From Taudactylus pleione (Eukaryota > Chordata > Amphibia > Anura > Myobatrachidae): 64,000 nt of DNA. Of this stretch, positions 10,475 through 21,464 are shown piece after piece. Location of the stretch: contig JAUIMM010000566.1 in assembly GCA_031769625.1 (NCBI GenBank), positions 1,121,001 through 1,185,000 of the forward strand. Reading direction: 5' to 3'. A model generated the notes under the pieces. That model was given only the letters and a program-made list of their open reading frames with translations, ran no database searches and had not been told where the DNA came from. Positions within the stretch are counted from its first letter, which is position 1; each line of letters begins with the position of its first letter. Made by a program: the position numbers and the translations under genes.

Positions 10475-12441
10475 GACAGAAGCAAAATGGGGACACATAA
10501 TCATGAAGTATGTCATATTAAGTTTTATCGGTAACAATCTAAAGACACAGGTACAAAATTAAGTGAATTCAGAGCATATAAGAAACTTATCATGGTCCAG
10601 AACTCTGGATTTAGCTGTGAGCATTAAGTGGCCCGTCTCCTTGCAGTGGCACTCAGCCCTGCCTCCTCAAAGAAAATGGATCACACTGTGTGCGTCCTTC
10701 AATTCCATCTATTTTAATGAAAAGTATCCTGTCCATTCTACTTGTACTTACATGACCTTCATTTTTGCACTTGCACTAGAAGCACTAGAAACTTCTGTTG
10801 AATCTCCTACAGATTCGGTTAATATCCCATGATGCATTATGGTACATATAATACAGAATGCTACCACTTAGCAAACACAAGCTATTGTACTTTCAACACA
10901 AAGACCTTGAAACTGCAAAAAAATAAAATAAAATAAAGATAAAGCAACAGAGGGAACTTCTGCTGTAATACCTTCACTTGCTGTAGTACATTGCACGTTA
11001 CAGCTCCATATATAAACAAACATTTGAGAGATCCACCAGGGGGGCCAGATGGAAGGAAGGAAACTAATTTCCTAGCTACCATCTTTATTCCCTAAAAATC
11101 ACTCGAACAAACAACTCTGAGTGTGCTGTATCAATAAAGCATATGGTATCGTTACTGTCTCTCATTGGCAGTCAAAGAACAGGAGGGTAGTACAGAGCAA
11201 ATAAAACACTGTAACCCGTTCACTGGTAGTACAGACACCTCACATTGCAGGGCATGGACTTGTCATGTCCTGTGCCAGTAAATAGATTTCTATTGGTAAA
11301 AATTGATGTGCATCCAACTGTGACTCAGCGGTGATTAAGGTTAGCACAGTACTTGCCTCGTGACACGAGGTGGAATAAAACTATGTTTTTACCTAGCTGA
11401 AACATTGATGTCAGAAGGGAGCAGTTATACTAGAAAAAGGTCTTATTTTTAACACAAGAATTACAGTCATTTTGCAGAAGGCACTATTTCTCCTGAATTT
11501 GGAAAAAAGCCAACATAAAGTCATTGAAGCAAATCTATATTGAAGGCTTCAAGTGATTGGTCATACAGTACATAGAGAAAATGAATAGAAGACTGGGTGG
11601 AACAGTAAGGAGTATTCTAAACAGTCACAAGAAAGGCTGTAGCACTGAAGGTCACCTATCTCAGGTGTGTGATGGTGATAAACACCGTTGCATACCTATC
11701 ATCAGCCCAAAACTTCATGGTATGGTTTAGTGAGAAAGGGCGTAGGCTTGCCTGTAAAAGGACATGATTTAAAGACCTCAAAGTGTTTCAGTTATATGAC
11801 CTAAAATGTCCATATTTTGCTTTTGGGAACATTGGCAGGAAAGTTGTAGAACTACTGAGAAAGTTGTATAAGCCTTAGGTGTTGTTGGCACAATTAGAAA
11901 AACAAGAATAGGCAAAATAGGCAGATCAGTCAATGGTGAAAGGTTTGTTAATTCAACAACCCTTATAGCAACAATTATCAACGTTTTGGAGTGAGGATCA
12001 GAGTCCGACACATTTTAGAAGTGAATGGTTGTAGTCTGAGTGATACATAACGAACAAAAATTGTTACATCATTTAAAGCACAAGGTTGTGATTTGGTCAC
12101 TCGTCACAGGTAGGCACAACAGATACATGTATGAAAACTGGTGAAAAGGAAAGAAAAGTCTACAGCAAATACGGCAATCTGATGTAATTTTTCTAGGGTT
12201 TAGGAAATGCAGCAGACATACCTACTACCTTGTTCCAAATACAGGCCAACAAAAATGATCTGCCAGACAGAATGTCTGCTAGATGTACCATGCCTTGACA
12301 TTTAATAAGGGTGGATGTATGATTTCAACATATGTAAATACTACTTGTGTATTCTAACATTATAATGTCCAGCTTCATTTATCTAAACACCAGAGGCTTT
12401 GAGTTACTCTCTTGATTCATATGATACTTTTCTGCTTGTAG
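10475..12441. other. Last intron of UNC5D, unassigned part
   Basis: Nearly 2 kb upstream of the UNC5D exon with no clear repeat. I looked for an earlier UNC5D exon (death-domain start or UPA domain) and did not find one. The intron ends TTTTCTGCTTGTAG, a good polypyrimidine tract and AG acceptor. Confidence 0.55.
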
Positions 12442-12646
12442 GAACCTGTGCTACTTTGCAACAAAGAACAGTCCATCCGCTGTCATCTTGGACTTGTGGG
12501 AAGCAAGGCATCCGTATGACGGAAGTTTGGATTCTTTGGCATGTGCACTAGAGGAGATAGGGAGGACACAAACCAAACTCTCACTGGTAACAGACACTCA
12601 CTCAGAGGACCCAGACTTCAGCTACAGCAGACAGAATGGACTATGA
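12442..12646 (+). CDS. UNC5D: UNC5D netrin receptor, last coding exon
   Basis: This exon encodes the C-terminal 67 residues of UNC5D, a single-pass netrin/FLRT receptor in axon guidance and dependence-receptor signalling; the encoded part is the cytoplasmic end of the death domain plus tail. The exon follows a strong acceptor (TTTTCTGCTTGTAG). Its first base completes a codon split by the intron. The frame then reads [20 protein letters not shown], continues through [17 protein letters not shown], and ends in YSRQNGL before TGA (12,644-12,646). [15 protein letters not shown] is the UNC5 death-domain signature. From memory of the family, [12 protein letters not shown] and the terminal YSRQNGL are specific to UNC5D; the other UNC5 paralogues end differently. 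No start codon is expected because upstream exons lie outside the window. No frameshift or stop, so the gene looks functional. Confidence 0.93.
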
Positions 12647-13405
12647 GTGGTTATGCTTGTCCTGGTTTGTAGAGGCCAGTCTAAGATATGGATTCCAGTC
12701 TTTTTTTGGAAAGACGGAGCTGGGAGGAGGATAAACCGACATCATCATTGTTCCCTACTTCATAAAATGAGGCTAAGGAGGTGTTGATGATAAAGACAGC
12801 AGGGCTGAGGAAAGATTGCTTCTCTCTGAATCAACTGTGCATTCTTTAAAAGGAACCTTAATTGTGCAAAAAGGTTTTCAGAAAAAGCCATCTACCAGCG
12901 AGGGAATTTGGAGGCATAGACGCTAAAAGCTTCCACTTTCTCTGTGGTCTATGAAAAGACATACCTTTAAAAAGAATGTGGTCTTTGGTTATTTAAATCA
13001 GCATTTCAAGGTCAGGTAGAAAAAGAGAGATGAATTATCACATTAAAAGGACACGTTACACTGTATAATGATGCTAAGTAGCCCCCCTTCTGTACACAGC
13101 TGCCCCAAGCTGCTTTGCCTTAGAGAGAATAGAATGCAATAGCCAACACAAATGATAATCCTTGGCATGTAGATTTTGTGTGATGTCTCTGCAGAACTGA
13201 ATCTCATTGTACAATGCGACTGGTGTCAAAGTTCCTACTGTTGCCAGTACTTGCTACTGTTAGCCAGAGTCAGTGTTGCCCGGGTTTGCATTACTTTTGC
13301 GGAAGTGTCTTTCAGACAGTTTGTAAATATGTTGTGCAGTGTAGTCAGCTGTCAATAGAACGGGAATCAATAACCAACCAAAATAAAGTTATATGAAATT
13401 AAAAT
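12647..13405 (+). other. UNC5D: Probable UNC5D 3'UTR
   Basis: Begins right after the UNC5D stop, lacks recognisable repeats, and runs to an AATAAA at about 13,382-13,387. TGTGG-rich sequence follows at 13,425-13,446, as expected for a downstream polyadenylation element. Cleavage near 13,400 is inferred. Small frames inside (for example 13,176-13,396) are not convincing genes. Confidence 0.6.
13382..13387 (+). terminator. UNC5D: Candidate UNC5D poly(A) signal
   Basis: Canonical AATAAA in CCAAAATAAAGTTATATG, about 735 bp after the stop codon. A longer UTR using a later signal cannot be excluded. Confidence 0.5.
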
Positions 13406-14269
13406 GTTACTCTCTCCTACTCACTGTGGAGACAGCCATATTGTGGTAGCACCATTTTCATAAGAGTGCAATCTGTCAATTCTCAGAGTTGTTGACATCC
13501 GCACAACGGGGGAGATTTATCAAACCTTGGAGAGAGAGTAAGTAGAGAGAGATAAAGTACCAACTAATCAGCTGCTGTCATTTTTCATTTTGTGGGCCTG
13601 ACTCTGAAATTTACGCAATGCCGATATTTTCACAGATTTAGCAATTGTTTGCCATTACGTATGCGTGAAAGCCGTACTGCACATGCATTGCAATTACGCT
13701 CATACAAAGGAATCGGTTGCAAAGTGAGTGACAGGTAGTCAGTGTTTTGGGGTGGTAAAAGGGTGGGTGGTTAGAAAAGTGAAGGCGTGTCTGACCGTTT
13801 GCACACTGTTTCATGGGTGTGCATAAATTAGCCATTGCAATCTCCTTTGCAGCATGAGAGCCCTCTGTGTATCAGGAGAGCTGCAGTGTTGGCGGCTGGT
13901 CAGACTTGACTACATGCTGCGTGACTGCCCGATGTGTGTCGATAGTACCAATATTTTTGCTGTTGTATGTTGTTGGATGGATATTAAAAGGCAGCAGTTG
14001 ACTTCCCTACTGTATATTCAGCTATGCTTTGGACTAGGGATGAGCGGGTTCGGTTCCCTGAGAACCGAACCCACCCGAACTTCGGGGATCCGGGGCGATC
14101 CGAGCCCAAGCTCGGATCTCCCTGTCTGCCCCGGATCCCTCTCCCGAGGCAAAACCTCGAGATCTGCTGTCGGATCTCGAGGTTTTGCCTCGAGCGGCCA
14201 TTTAAAAAAAAATGCCTTTGCCTTTAATGGGCAAAGTGCTGATTGGCTGACAGAGCCGTCTGTCATGGC

Positions 14270-15637
14270 TCTCAGCCAATCAGCATTATGGTGCTCATTT
14301 GCATGTAGCACGGACTCGTGAGATCCGTGCTACATGCATCTGTGTGATTGACAGTGACACAGAGCACAGATGGGTCAGTGAGACCCGTCTGTGCTGCTGT
14401 GTATTTCAATGACACAGATGCACGCACGGACCAGGAGATCCGTGCTACTTGCATCTGTGTCATTGACACAGAGCACTAACGGGTCCGTGAGACCCGTCTG
14501 TGCTGCTGTGGTAAATAAAAAAAAAAAAACCTGTGTAAAAAGAGAAAAAAATGGCGTCCTCCCCCCCAAAAAAAGAGCAACCAGCCCCGGGCATTAGTGA
14601 CCCAGTGCTGGGTGTGCTTAAATACAGGGGACAAACGACATAGGGGTCCCCTGTACTTAAACACAACCAGCACCGGGCTAGTCAGAACCAGCGCTGGTTG
14701 CCAAAATACGGGGGACAAACGACGTAGGGGTCCCCCCTGTTCTGCGCAACCAGCTCTGGGCTCTGATCCGGTCCTGGTTCTGGAAATACAGGGGAAAAAA
14801 ATGAGTAGGGTTCCCCTGTATGTTCCAGAACCAGCACTGGACTTTTTCTAGCGGGGGGCTGATGCCACAGCCAGGGGAGCCCTTTCACCGGGCCCCCCAG
14901 CCGCAGCATCAGCCCTGACCGCTAGTCAGCCCAGGCCGGGGATCCCTGGAGAGCTGGGGACCCCCCCAATAAAGGGGTCACCCTCTCCAGGGCACCCCAG
15001 GCCCAGGCTGATAGCCCGGGGCTATCCCCGCCACCCCTGGTGGCGGTGGGTGGCGGGTTGATTGTGTGGTGTGGTGTAAATAAAGAATATCAAACATTGT
15101 CTTTACAAGTAGAACTGCAAGTCCCAGCTAGCCTGCCCCGCATGCTGGTACTTGGAGAACCACAAGTACCAGCATGCAGGGCATTAAGGGCCCACTAGTA
15201 CCTGTAGTTCACCTGTAAAAAAAATGTTTAAAAAAACACAGGACACACACACCGTGACAGTATAAGTTTATTAAACATACATACACACACACACATGTAC
15301 ACATACTCACCTATGTAACCCTGTAGCATCGGTCCACTTGTCCGGTAAAGTATCCATAGGGGACCTGTGAAAAAAAACATACTCACCATCTCCTATGCGA
15401 GGTTCTGTCCTCTTCGTTCCAAAGTAGGCATCCCCGGACTTGGCAAAAAAAAAAAAACGAAAACGCGATCCACGAACTTAGTACCGTTCTATAGAACGGT
15501 ACTTCCCGAATGAGAGCTTAGCGGCGGGGTATCACCATGGAAACCCCGCTGCTAAGCGTTCATTGGCTGAGAGAGGCCATCTCCCGTCTCTCAGCCAATG
15601 AACGGCTCCCTCCATTGTAGTCAATGCTGGGAACCGC
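14270..15637. repeat. Left arm of giant inverted repeat
   Basis: Pairs with 15,652-16,915. Near the centre, ACCGTTCTATAGAACGGT, GTCTCTCAGCCAATGAACGG and CATTGTAGTCAATGCTGGGA all reappear inverted on the other side. The outer part holds repeated ~85-bp blocks around ACCAGCGCTGG, with AGGGGTCCCC. An extra copy of a ~50-bp GACCCGTCTGTGCTGCTGTG block near 14,345-14,395 makes this arm slightly longer. By eye the inner 500 bp of the two arms differ by about one substitution plus microsatellite length. Confidence 0.92.
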
Positions 15638-15651
15638 AGGGTAAACTTTAA

Positions 15652-15998
15652 TAACCTTGCGGCTCCCAGCATTGACTACAATGGAGGGAGCCGTTCATTG
15701 GCTGAGAGACGGGAGATGACCTCTCTCAGCCAATGAACGCTTAGCAGCGGGGTTTCCATGGTGATACCCCGCCGCTAAGCTCTCATTCGGGAAGTACCGT
15801 TCTATAGAACGGTACTAAGTTCGTGGATCGCGTTTTCGTTTTTTTTTTTTGCCAAGTCCGGGGATGCCTACTTTGGAACGAAGAGGACAGAACCTCGCAT
15901 AGGAGATGGTGAGTATGTTTTTTTTCACAGGTCCCCTAGGGATACTTTACCGGACAAGTGGACCGATGCTACAGGGTTACATAGGTGAGTATGTGTAC

Positions 15999-16030
<32 letters not shown>

Positions 16031-16915
16031 TTAATAAACTTATACTGTCACGGTGTGTGTGTCCTGTGTTTTTTTAAACATTTTTTTTACAGGTGAACTA
16101 CAGGTACTAGTGGGCCCTTAATGCCCTGCATGCTGGTACTTGTGGTTCTCCAAGTACCAGCATGCGGGGCAGGCTAGCTGGGACTTGCAGTTCTACTTGT
16201 AAAGACAATGTTTGATATTCTTTATTTACACCACACCACACAATCAACCCGCCACCCACCGCCACCAGGGGTGGCGGGGATAGCCCCGGGCTATCAGCCT
16301 GGGCCTGGGGTGCCCTGGAGAGGGTGACCCCTTTATTGGGGGGGTCCCCAGCTCTCCAGGGATCCCCGGCCTGGGCTGACTAGCGGTCAGGGTTGATGCT
16401 GCGGCTGGGGGGCCCGGTGAAAGGGCTCCCCTGGCTGTGGCATCAGCCCCCCGCTAGAAAAAGTCCAGTGCTGGTTCTGGAACATACAGGGGAACCCTAC
16501 TCATTTTTTGTCCCCTATATTTCCAGAACCAGGACCGGATCAGAGCCCAGAGCTGGTTGCGCAGAATACAGGGGACCCCTACGTCGTTTGTCCCCCGTAT
16601 TTTGGCAACCAGCGCTGGTTCTGACTAGCCCGGTGCTGGTTGTGCTTAAGTACAGGGGACCCCTACGTCGTTTGTCCCCTGTATTTAAGCACACCCAGCA
16701 CTGGGTTACTAATGCCCGGGGCTGGTTGCTCTTTTTTGGGGGGGTGCACGCCATTTTTTTCTTTTTTTACACAGGTTTTTTTTTTTTTTTTTTACCACAG
16801 CAGCACAGACGGGTCTCACGGACCTGTCATTGCTCTGTGCCAATCACACAGATGCATGTAGCACGGATCTCCCGGGTTCGTGCTACATGCAAATGGGCAC
16901 CATAACGCTGATTGG
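15652..16915. repeat. Right arm of giant inverted repeat
   Basis: Inverted partner of 14,270-15,637. The loop between them is only about 14 bp (GTAAACTTTAATAA). Contains a GT microsatellite (about 15,999-16,022) that mirrors an AC run near 15,284-15,296. The 170-residue frame at 16,393-16,905 is repeat translation: its mirror frames exist in the other arm and no protein family fits. Confidence 0.92.
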
Positions 16916-17400
16916 CTTCCTGTCTGCCACTGCAGTGCCACTCCTAGATGGGCCACGTGTTTGTGCCGCCCCCTTGTGTCGCTTAGCATAGTCATCCAGC
17001 TTCCTCGGTACAACCTTTTGGCCTAAAAACAATATTGTGAGGTGTGAGGTGTTCAGAATAGAGTGGAAATGAGTGGAAATTAATGTTATTGGGGTTATTA
17101 ATAGCGTAGGAACAAAAAAAGGCCCATTTATGTGATTTTAGCGGGGTTTTTTTATTTTTTAAGAAAAAATCCAGATCCAAAACACAAAACCCAGAACCCA
17201 AAACACGGAAGGGTGGTTTTGGCAAAACCAATCCAGATCCAAAACACGAAGAAAGATCCAGATCCAAAACCAAAACACAAAACACGAAAAGTGTCCGGTG
17301 CACACCCCTACTTTGGACAGACATTAGCATATTTTAGCAACTGTAATACGTGAGAGATTGCAGCTGTGGTTACATTAACCTAAATCTTGGAATCAGGCCC

Positions 17401-18948
17401 AGAGCCTGTGAAATGACAGTTAGAAGCTGATTTGTTGGGACTTTATCTCTCATCAAGCTTTGATACATATCCCCCAAAGTATTTAACATTTCAGTGATGG
17501 CTCTAATTCCCAGTAAATTGATAGGTGGAATATTTATTCTGGCCAAATAAAAATAATGGCTGCATCCAACGTGCCCTTTAAACTTGTCCATAATAAGGGT
17601 CAAACAATTACGTGACACATTGCTGTTGTGATGTCATTTGCCACATGATCACTGTAAATCCAACAATTCTTTTTTTTTTTAAATGAAAATGTTGCATCCT
17701 CCTTCTTTAAGTACCTTGAAGGATGCCCATGGGTGAGAACAAATGCACTTGTCTAGTTACATTATCAGAACCTGGGTACTTGATGAGTTACACTGTACTG
17801 TGAAAATGTATTTTATCCTCCAAGTATTTCTGAATACACATTTTTTTCTGATAATATAAACATGCAATAAAGAAGTTTGCCGGAGACATTCAAGGGAACA
17901 AATTCAAAGATCAAAGAGCGCTTTTTATCCACCCAGGCAGCCAGGAATGCAGGTGTTACAGTACTTAAATACTTACCACTGGCACATAACAATCGGGGAA
18001 CAGTTTCCACATATGTCAATGGATGTTCTTAGATATGTCTGCCTGGCTCCTTAACTTTGCATTATGTTGTACACCTCTGATATTGGCCAATGATCTATGT
18101 GAGAAAGCTATTTGTGCCATAGGAAGATAAATCTTAGTCTGGTTACTTGATTCAAGTATGGTGTTTGTGATGTTCATGAGCAGCGGTTGTACAATGAGAA
18201 CAGGACTGGACCATTGATCGCATAAGAGGACCTGTCGAAATGGGGGAGTGGTCAGGGAAGTAGAACTATCCATTTTATCTGAATTTAATGGACATATTTG
18301 AGCAAAATTAAAAATTTACTGTAACTACTGCATAGGCCAACTGCAAATATCATTCAAGTTTTTTGGATACAGGATTATTGTCATGGAGAAAACACGAGGG
18401 CTAAACGTAAGATATATGTATTGCAGTGACCCAGAAAGCTAGTATTTATTTTGTATTTTTCTTGTCATTATTACAATCAGACACTGTTCACCATAATGGT
18501 TCATGAAACGGCTAGTCCTGCAGCCCAGGTTAGTTATGGTTGTCCACTTAGGTGAAGGTGTCATAAATATGAAGAGTCCATGTTACTGACTAAAGAATGT
18601 GATGTAACTACTCAATACCCCAATGATCTAAGCCCTGATATAACACACAATGGCATTACCATCTACTTACCGTATAATCCTAAATATGAGAATATTTAAA
18701 TCCTGAATTTTGAAATGAATACCGGCCGTATATATAAAACCAGCCTCTATTTGTAACAAGTATCAAATCCTTTGGACCTACAGTGCTACAGTGCCAGATG
18801 GAACTGTGAAACTGACTGATCAGTTGGTTGGTACTGTATATTAACACTTATTTGCTTACCTAAATTCTAGTACAAAACACCAATGTACAGAAATGGAGAT
18901 CATCTAGGCAAATAATAACAATCAGCAATTTAATTTAAATTAATGAAA
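17401..18948. other. Unassigned intergenic DNA
   Basis: AT-rich with no convincing gene. An 85-residue minus-strand frame at 18,016-18,273 matches nothing I recognise and has no flanking splice or promoter signals, so it is left uncalled. Confidence 0.4.
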
Positions 18949-18949
18949 C

Positions 18950-19272
18950 TTAGGGAGAATTCAGTTAGACCAAATAACTGAAGGGGTGCAAATTGATCAC
19001 TGGTCCATATTCAATTAGCCCCGCTTATCAGAGATTTTTTGGGGAAGTCTCCTGAGACCCGAAAAGAAATCTCCAATAACTGTGCAGTCAACAGGTGTAA
19101 ATACCAAGTTAACACATAGGTCTGTGAACTTATCACAAGCTCTATGAGCCATTAAAAAGGGTCTCAGATAAAAAAGGAGGGCTAATTGAATAGCCTCTGG
19201 TTATAAAGCCCAAGACTACCTTCCTTTTTCACCCCCATTAAGTTAACAACCCTAATTGAATTCCCCTCTTAA
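18950..19272. mobile_element. Palindromic MITE with TTAA-like ends
   Basis: Left TTAGGGAGAATTCAGTTAG and right CTAATTGAATTCCCCTCTTAA are inverted. Inner CAATTAGCCCCGCTTATC and GGGCTAATTGAATAGCC also pair. The right terminus ends in TTAA. A piggyBac- or Kolobok-like TTAA target is possible, but the left flank is imperfect. Confidence 0.65.
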
Positions 19273-19516
19273 TGTTTCTGTTCTATGCATTTTACTATTT
19301 ATTTGCAGCTTTTAAATTTATTACACTGTCACATGATTCACAATGGAACCATCCAGTTTGTGGGTTGAATTATGATCCATGAATATTGGTTCATCATATG
19401 TAACTGCCTCTTGTATTACGAGGCACTTAGGGGAATATCTATGGACTGCGATTAGCCTACAATTCATAGGAAAGGTCTGTTTTCTCCAGACAATAGATAT
19501 CACAGGAAACCATCCT

Positions 19517-20158
19517 ATTCAAAGAGTTAATGCTGGAGCAATCTCTACTATATTTTGCTTTTTAATACCACCCCCCATAGATCTTTATAAGGCAATCTGA
19601 ATCTATTCATCAAAGAGTTAATGCTGGAGCAATCTCTACTATCTTTTGCTTTTTAATAGCACTCCCCATATATCTTTATAAGGCAAACTGAATCTATTCA
19701 TCAAAGAGTTAATGCTGGAGCAATCTCTACTATCTTTTGCTTTTTAATACCACCCCCCATAGATCTTTATAAAGCAAACTGAATTTATTCATCAAATAGT
19801 TAATGCTAGAGCAATATCTACTATCTTTTGCTTTTTAATACCACCCCCCATAGATCTTTATAAGGCAAACTGAATTTATTCATCAAATAGTTAATGCTAG
19901 AGCAATCTCTACTATCTTTTGCTTTTTAATACCACCCCCCATAGATCTTTATAAAGCAAACTGAATCTATTCATCAAAGAGTTAATGCTGGAGCAATCTC
20001 TACTATCTTCTGCTTTTTAATACCACCCCGCATAGATCTTTATAAGGCAAACTGAATCTATTCATCAAAGAGTTAATGCTGGAGCAATCTCTACTATCTT
20101 CTGCTTTTTAATAGCACCCCCCATAGATCTTTATAAAGCAAACTGAATCTATTCATCG
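19517..20158. repeat. 91-bp minisatellite, about seven units
   Basis: The motif AAAGAGTTAATGCTGGAGCA, or its variant with AAATAGTTAATGCTAGA, recurs at about 19,521, 19,612, 19,703, 19,794, 19,885, 19,976 and 20,067: an exact 91-bp step. Each unit continues with CTACTATCTTTTGCTTTTTA, then CACCCCCCATAGATCTTTAT. Adjacent units share variants, which points to recent expansion and homogenisation. Confidence 0.97.
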
Positions 20159-21464
20159 AGTGGTGAAAAGTTTGGCATTTTGACGCAAATTAATACCATT
20201 TCAGCATGGCACCTGCTTACCTCTCATGTGCATTACAATTAGTGCTATGCAGGACACTGCTGAAACTATAGCAGTGATACATAATGTACCATCGTTATTT
20301 AACAAAGGTCAGCTCTCCTAGGTGAAAAATTCCCCCTGATAGAGTAGTGACTAGCAGTGATTACCAACCCGCAAAACAGCACCACTGGTTGTAGGTGACT
20401 TGTACACTTAAAATAAATATGCAAACTGGTGATGCACCCCGCTAATCAGTATTGCTACATGATTTCACAATGTTGAGCCCGCTTTTATGCGACTTCAGTG
20501 TGGGGGGTGTCTTAAAGAGGGGTACATTCTGTATAATGAAACATCACCTAAATAGTTTAACTAAACAAATCAACCAATGCAAAGTGCCCTTTAAAGTGCC
20601 CTTCCATAATAGTACTAAATGGCATATACTGGATTGATAAATTATGTCAGGATACACTGTAGGGAGAGATTTATCAAAACCTTCTAAAGTGAACAAATGG
20701 AGGAGTTTCCCAATTTCCAGCTATCATTTAACAAGTACATTCTGTAAAATGATTGCTAGAAGCTGGTTGCTATGGGTAGCATCTTCTCCATAGTGTTTGT
20801 GTTTATGTGTTGGTTTGTGTTACTAAGGAAAATTGAGCCCCAAAACACAAATGAGTAAGAAAAAAATAAAACCACAAGCAGTACATAAATGTCATGTATA
20901 ACTTAACACATATTCATAAGAGCTGATAATGATACTTTGCATCACACGATTATATAAAACCTTTTAAACCTGTTGAATTTTTGCCCCTCAATTTGTCGGG
21001 TTCATTTTAAAACTGAATTATACATCACATTAGGACATTTTCATGACAAAGCTCTATCTCACTAGTGGGGTTTTGATGTATTAATTGATGAAAATATATA
21101 ATTACAATTATTTTCTCAAAAATGTACATCAATATGTGAAGTAAATTATACCAGGGAGCTAAAACTAATGTTTAAAAGGCTGGATTACTCTGAGTTAAGT
21201 AATGCCATATGTGCAAAACTCCCACAGGCCCCCAAACACGATGCTTACTGTACATGTAAAATATTTGCTGGAAATCTGCTGCATAAAAAACAAAAATAAC
21301 CACACAGTACAGTACCTCACACAAACCCACGTATATACTTAAACTAGATTCTATAGTTACAAAAACAATTCTGAAGATGGCACGCGCACACACGTAGCTG
21401 CCCCTTAGACTCCTTAGTAAAACAGCGTCACCTAACACTTAAACCACAAATTGAAAAGAACGAA
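20159..21464. other. Unassigned, with MITE fragments at 20,665-20,795
   Basis: GAGATTTATCAAAACCTTCT and GGTTGCTATGGGTAGCATCT are fragments of the GTTGCCCATAGCAACC MITE group. The rest is AT-rich and unassigned. Confidence 0.45.

Larger units (their letters stand above)
14035..17310. mobile_element. hAT element B with giant hairpin core, TSD CTTTGGAC
   Basis: Begins TAGGGATGAGCGGGTTCGG and ends GTGCACACCCCTA, between perfect duplications CTTTGGAC (14,027-14,034 and 17,311-17,318). The first nine bases match the Ac 5' end as I know it. The left subterminal zone shares GGTTCGG/CCGAACC motifs with the other hAT copies. The right 390 bp (from about 16,916) matches the same end of the 45.5-48.9 kb copy, including the TTTTGGATCTGGAT-type repeats in reverse. 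The interior is unrelated: a palindrome of more than 2.5 kb with no transposase. Non-autonomous; mobilisation by a related transposase is inferred. Confidence 0.93.
13594..17400. mobile_element. GGGCCTGA-family MITE split by hAT B
   Basis: Left end GGGCCTGACTCTGA at 13,594 and right end GGAATCAGGCCC ending at 17,400 are inverted. The AT-richer interior (a TTTAGCAATTG motif, TTCATGGGTGTGCATAAATT) matches the subtype at 30.7, 33.2 and 37.6 kb. Almost everything between is the later hAT insertion 14,035-17,310. The flanking triplets TGT and AGA do not match, so the outer boundary is less sure. Confidence 0.6.

Noticed and set aside
10563..10832. 89-residue frame upstream of UNC5D as a further UNC5D exon
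   Set aside because: It contains none of the UNC5 UPA or death-domain motifs, and the apparent acceptor before TGGCACTCAG does not lead into a recognisable frame.
16393..16905. 170-residue frame in the right hairpin arm
   Set aside because: Repeat translation; the mirror sequence in the left arm gives broken frames, and no protein family fits.
14035..17310. Hairpin as two adjacent inverted hAT copies
   Set aside because: Only one pair of hAT termini and one target duplication are present; the inverted repeat lies wholly inside them and the right 390 bp has no counterpart on the left.
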